Origin: Ooceraea biroi
Lineage: Eukaryota > Arthropoda > Insecta > Hymenoptera > Formicidae
Assembly (NCBI RefSeq): GCF_003672135.1
Contig: NC_039517.1
Location: forward strand, 3,162,001-3,226,000
DNA: 64,000 bases
Direction: 5' to 3'
Shown here: positions 59,428 through 64,000 of the stretch, one piece after another
Numbering within the stretch: the first letter of the stretch is position 1
Layout of the letters: each line of letters starts with the position of its first letter
Program-made: the position numbers and the translations under genes
The notes under the pieces: model-generated
Databases searched by the model: none
What the model was told of the DNA's origin: nothing
Seen by the model: only the letters and a program-made list of their open reading frames with translations

Positions 59428-62400
59428 ATGAAGTTAGTCAAACCAAATTGGGTTACTCACGATGGTTTGTGTGAGATTTTCCATGTGATTTACACTCTAA
59501 ATTGTTGTAATCCGTACAAAAGATTCGACGCTTTAATGTTTCTTTCCTCAGGGTATCCAATATTCTCTATTGACATACATCCTGACGGCAAAAGATTTGC
59601 CACTGGTGGTCAAGGTATGCACATGTATTTATTTAGTTTTCTAATATTAATTACGTTTTATCTTTGTTTGTTAACAAAGCTAACAGACGAACTTAAAATG
59701 TTTCTAACTTTTACTGAGCAAAGATGACGCTTAAAACTTGTATCTTTAATCACTGTATTCGCTACTAGGTGGTGATTCAGGAAGAGTTGTTATATGGAAC
59801 ATGGAACCTGTAGTCAGTGAGGCTGCTGAGTTGGATCCTAATGTTCCAAAAGTGCTCTGCCAGTTAGATAATCATTTGGGTAAAGATTTATCTTCCTATA
59901 TTAAGATTTATAAAAAAAGATAAAATTTATCTTCCCATATTAAGAACTTATTTGTATACGCATGTGGTTACGTATTTCTACGTTCTCTTTTTCTATTTGT
60001 AGCGTGTGTAAATTGCGTAAGGTGGAGTAACGCTGGTTTACTAGCATCGGGCGGTGTGGACAAGCTCATTATGATCTGGAGGTTGTCCGGAGCAGGAGGG
60101 AGTTCTATTTTTGGTGGAAAAGCCAGCGTAGAGACCTGGAGGTGCATCGCGACATTACGCTCGCACGAAGCTGACGTACTTGACCTCGCATGGGCGCCGC
60201 ACAGTCCGTGGTTGGCTTCAGCTTCGGTGGACAACAGTGTGATAGTTTGGGATGCTTCAAAGTTTCCCGCGGTAGTCGCTGTGTTAAAGGGTCACACAGG
60301 CTTCGTGAAGGGTATCACTTGGGATCCCGTGGGCAAGTATCTAGCGTCCCAGTCCGATGATAAGACGTTAAGGGTATGGCGCACTACCGATTGGACGGAA
60401 GCGGCCTTGATATCGGAACCGTTTGACGAATGTGGCGGAACGACTCACGTCCTGAGGCTCTCGTGGAGTCCTGACGGTCAATATCTCGTATCCGCCCATG
60501 CCATGAATGGCGGCGGACCCACGGCGCAAATAATAGAAAGGGATGGTTGGACGCAGGATAAAGACTTTGTCGGACATAGGAAAGCAGTAACTTGCGTCGT
60601 ATGTATGGAAAACGCGCTCGCTTCGAGAGATAAAGATTTGTATATGCGTATAACGTTACTTATTTTCTTCTTTCGCAGAGATTTAATGGCAATATTCTGC
60701 AAAAGAAGCAACCAGGTTCCTCTAAACCGCAACAGTATTGCTGTGTCGCCATAGGCTCGCGTGATCGTTCTCTATCCGTATGGCTGACATCGCTGAAAAG
60801 ACCGTTAGTCGTAATACACGAGTTATTCACGCACTCGGTGCTGGATGCTAGTTGGTCGCCAAGTGGCCTTCGACTTGCCGCATGTTCGTGGGACGGGACG
60901 GCCGTATTCGTAGAATTTACCCAGCAGGAGCTGGGACAGCCTCTTGATCCTGCTGAACAAGTAATTACCGATGCGGCTTTTAATAATTTAGCGTACTCTA
61001 CGATTTTCCTATTATTTTCTTGTCGTTTTATTCACAGAGTAGTCTTCATGAACGGTTGTACGGCAAGCCATTGGTCCAAGGGGGCTGCATGGTGATGGAG
61101 GCACCAGAGCTTCTTAATTTGAAACCACCGGCACCAAATCAGTCCTTGCAAACGTCTTCTGTCCCGATCGTCCCGCCAACCACCAACACGACTACCACCC
61201 CGGTGAAAGGACCCATCAATAAGCAGATCGAAACGAGAACCTCGGACGGTAAACGGAGAATTACGCCCATGTTCATTCCGCCGCCAGCGGACACGACGTA
61301 AGTCGATGTATCAATCGAGTTTGAGTTTGCAATCTCTAACGTGTTTGCGTTTATTTAGGGACACGAATATCAGCGGGACGCCAACGTTCACGAGCAAAGT
61401 GCAGACGAAGAGCTCGATCGTGATCGAGAAGCGCAACGACGTGGTCGCGCCCAATGTTACCTCGTCTGTGAAATCAACGACCGCTGACGCACCGGGATCC
61501 TCCCTGACACTGAAACGCAGAGAGCAGGCGACACCGAGGGTACACCATTCCACGCTGGCGAAGAAGCCTAAGTTCGTGTCCGACAGAAGCAGCGGTCAGA
61601 TGCTGCTGCCTCCGCTCAAGCCATCCAGCTCGTTGTCCCAGCAGGCGGGCCATTACGCCGTGACGGTGACCAACAGTCAGGGCTTCGCGCATCTGCAAGT
61701 GTTCAAAGGCACGGACTCCGAGCCAACGTGGGACCTTTACTTGGGCTACAACGCCGTGGCGTTGGCAGCGTCGCCAGCTGTTATAGCTCTGGGCTTGGAG
61801 GACGGGAGCCTTCACACGTTCCATCCCGCGAAAGGGTGCCGGCCGGCACCGCCGTTGGCGCCGCCGGCACCGTTGGCCAAGGTTCACGCCGTTGGAAACG
61901 CGGTAATTTGCTTCGCGTTCGATTCGACGCTAGAAGTGAAATTGTTTCAATATTTGTTGTTGGACTTTAACGACGAGATCGTTCCGTAGGTCATGGTGAT
62001 ATCGAGCTGCGGTGCGGTTCGCGTGTGGGAGATAGGAAATACGTGCAGGATGATCGTCTCGACTTCCGCCGCGCATTTAGCAGCGCCTGGAACGTCTCTG
62101 TTATCGTGCACTCTGTACAACGGGATGCCTCACGTCGCATTTACCAACGCGCGCGCATACATATACCATAAGGATATGGGTACGAAAAGTTGACTGTTTT
62201 TTTTTGGCACCTGCGTAGCATAATGATTAAATCATGTTGATTAAAGATGATTAATCTTCTGTGCAGGAACGTGGCTGTTAATTGGCGACAGCCATGATCC
62301 CGTGTGGCGATGGTCGTCTTTCAACATAATGAGCACGTCTGGAAATAGAGCTCCGAGAGGGCCTCTGTCGTCGCTGCAAGAGGGATTACTCAGAACTGCG

Positions 62401-63187
62401 GGAAACGCCTTGCCAAATCCGCGGCTACCGCATAGCGCGCCAAGTGTGGTTTCCTATTTGGAGCAACAGTTACTCGCGTCTAAAGCGTTGGGAAGCGCGC
62501 AGGAATACGTTCACTGGCTCATGGCTCTAGTATCGTTCTTGTTAACGCAAGGTACGTTACGCGATCGCGCGCGTCGCACGCATTTACTTCGCGTGCACTT
62601 ATACTATATATTATATAGGCGACATTATAGACAAATTTCCTCGTGCATTTGCTTTTTATAAATGCAATCAGAGAGCAACTAAAAGAACACTGACTACAGA
62701 ATCCTTGTGTTTCTGTTCGTACATGAAAAAAAGCTGAAAGTTATAGTTATTAGAATGTTCCACAAAAGATAAAAAGAAGCACGCAGAAATATGATAAAAG
62801 TATAAATCATCCAAAATAACATTTACATTTTGCTTAAATTAAAAAATACTTATTTTTGTGAGTCACGCTTGCAAATCCTTCCAGATGGGTTGGAGAAACG
62901 TCTGAGATTGATTTTGGACGATCTGTTGGGTCCAAGCCACACATCAGCTTCGAAAAGCGTATGGGACCCGGTCATCCTGGTAATATTACCTGTGCATTTC
63001 TAATTTCAAATTGATTTACCTTAAATCTTCTAATTTTGACCCATGTTGCGTTTCGCATCTGTAGGGAATGAAGAAACACAAACTTCTTGGCGACGTATTA
63101 GCTGTAGTCGGTGGCCATCTTCGCTGGCAAAGGCTGTACCTCGAGTATTCCGAGCAATTGACGACGCTGAAGAGTCAGATTAATTAA
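59428..63187 (+). CDS. Hira: HIRA, histone H3.3 chaperone
   Basis: Nuclear WD-repeat chaperone that, with UBN1/yemanuclein and CABIN1 partners, deposits H3.3 independently of replication; in flies it is needed for paternal chromatin assembly. Eleven exons join in phase: 59428-59464, 59552-59614, 59769-59879, 60003-60598, 60679-60960, 61038-61297, 61359-61902, 61990-62179, 62267-62551, 62885-62979, 63065-63187, giving 861 aa (human 1017). Residues 1 to ~350 form the N-terminal seven-WD propeller: FSIDIHPDGKRFATGGQG, DLAWAPHSPWLASASVDN, FVKGITWDPVGKYLASQSDD, FDECGGTTHVLRLSWSPDG, AIGSRDRSLSVW. The B-domain core (SDGKRRITPMFIPP, ~432-445) binds ASF1. The C-terminal Hira domain (~500-861) contains LGLEDGSLHTFHP, SSCGAVRVWEIG and the conserved ending GGHLRWQRLYLEYSEQL. 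The ATG opens MKLVKPNWVTHDG, the canonical start. Very secure. Confidence 0.97.
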
Positions 63188-64000
63188 CGGCAATTTCGAT
63201 TTTATCACGGTGCAAAAATTCATTATTCCAGAAACAAGTCATCTCTTTTATTAGGTATAGCATCTTGTATATTTTTCAAGCATAGAATGGTAAACGAAAT
63301 TGTACAGTCTTTATATAATTTGCGGCTTGATAATTAATGTAAGTGTACATTGAGAAATGAATAGTTTTGTGCACAAAGTGTGATCATAAGGAAGTGGTTA
63401 AAAGAATTGCCCGATTTATATAATGCTATTTTAATGCAATAGATGAATTGTTTGAGGAAATTGTGACATGGACGTGGAGGCATAAGCTAAAGACGAATAC
63501 TTGTAATGTATAATATTATATCGATAAATATATGTTTCTCTTTTAAACTCTCGCTTTATAAAAATACATAATAGAAGCGCAGTGTGCAATAAGCAGAAAA
63601 CCGATCAATTAGAAAGCATAAATAACACAAATGACAAAACGAGTTTTTTATACAGTGAATTAATTTCGCACGCATATTCTGTGCATTATTCATTATACCA
63701 ATTAAGTTATTAATTAATTAATTATACTTAACATCAACAGATCACACCACAATTGTAACATTTTCGTTTTATTCATACATTTATGCAACAGATCGATGCT
63801 TCTTTAAAATTTTTTTTCGTACAAGACATTGCGCGCTGAATTAGCACCATTAAGTATCAATATTACATTAATCAAATGGAGAAAGTGGGACAGAAAGAGA
63901 CGGGAAGAGAGCCGGACGTTCCGCTCCCCGAAATTAATTCGATGCACGCGACGTTTCGTTATAAACATAATGTATAAAAAATAAAGTTAGGCAAGTTCTT
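63188..64000 (+). other. HIRA 3' UTR and downstream sequence
   Basis: AT-rich and non-coding. Several near-AATAAA words occur; the first exact AATAAA noted lies at 63980-63985, close to the window edge. Confidence 0.5.
63980..63985 (+). terminator. Candidate polyadenylation signal for HIRA
   Basis: AATAAA about 790 bp past the HIRA stop codon. Earlier variant signals (for example ATAAAT near 63525) may be used instead. Confidence 0.3.

Overview
The window is nuclear DNA from an animal, most likely a hymenopteran insect such as an ant. Genes are split by GT-AG introns, CpG is not depleted, transposons are abundant, and the recognisable proteins are arthropod-like orthologues. The species call is inference; nothing in the sequence names it.

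Four genes can be rebuilt exon by exon, with every junction in phase. (1) Phosphorylase b kinase gamma catalytic subunit, minus strand, 18991-22556, 9 exons, 416 aa. (2) CCDC93, plus strand, 26925-29766, 12 exons, 592 aa. (3) An SLC36/'pathetic'-type proton-coupled amino acid transporter, minus strand, 32931-41496, 5 exons, 507 aa. (4) The histone H3.3 chaperone HIRA, plus strand, 59428-63187, 11 exons, 861 aa. A fifth gene is only a fragment: one minus-strand exon at 10278-10581 carries a Sin3-interaction motif typical of the Max partner Mnt, but no bHLH-zipper exon lies in the window. PhK-gamma and CCDC93 are head to head; CCDC93 and the transporter converge. The genes do not form one pathway: they cover glycogen breakdown signalling, endosomal recycling (Commander/CCC), amino-acid sensing and transport, and chromatin.

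Repeats dominate the rest. Bases 1-6829 are a near-identical second copy of 41948-50238, and copy 1 ends exactly at a 100-N gap (6830-6929). This looks like a misplaced allelic or duplicate contig. Two families of TTAA-flanked foldback elements with TTAAGGGG...CCCCTTAA ends are present. One is a ~710-bp hairpin, single in copy 1 of the duplication but a tandem triplet in copy 2. The other holds internal tandem arrays of a ~410-bp unit (about 3, 4 and 7 copies in three elements). There is also a full-length but frameshifted mariner (54215-55514), a TA-flanked foldback element carrying a transposase tail (52106-52780), smaller inverted-repeat elements at 8065-8821, 40985-41226 and 50800-51032, a ~0.5-kb tandem array inside a transporter intron, and simple repeats beside the gap.

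Layout: 1-6829 duplicate copy 1; 6830-6929 gap; 6930-10277 simple repeats, one MITE-like element and unassigned DNA; 10278-10581 Mnt exon; 10941-15444 two TTAA array elements; 15445-18990 CpG-rich then AT-rich non-coding; 18991-22556 PhK-gamma; 23210-26455 largest TTAA array element; 26925-29766 CCDC93; 32931-41496 transporter; 41948-50238 duplicate copy 2; 50239-59427 transposons and unassigned DNA; 59428-63187 HIRA.
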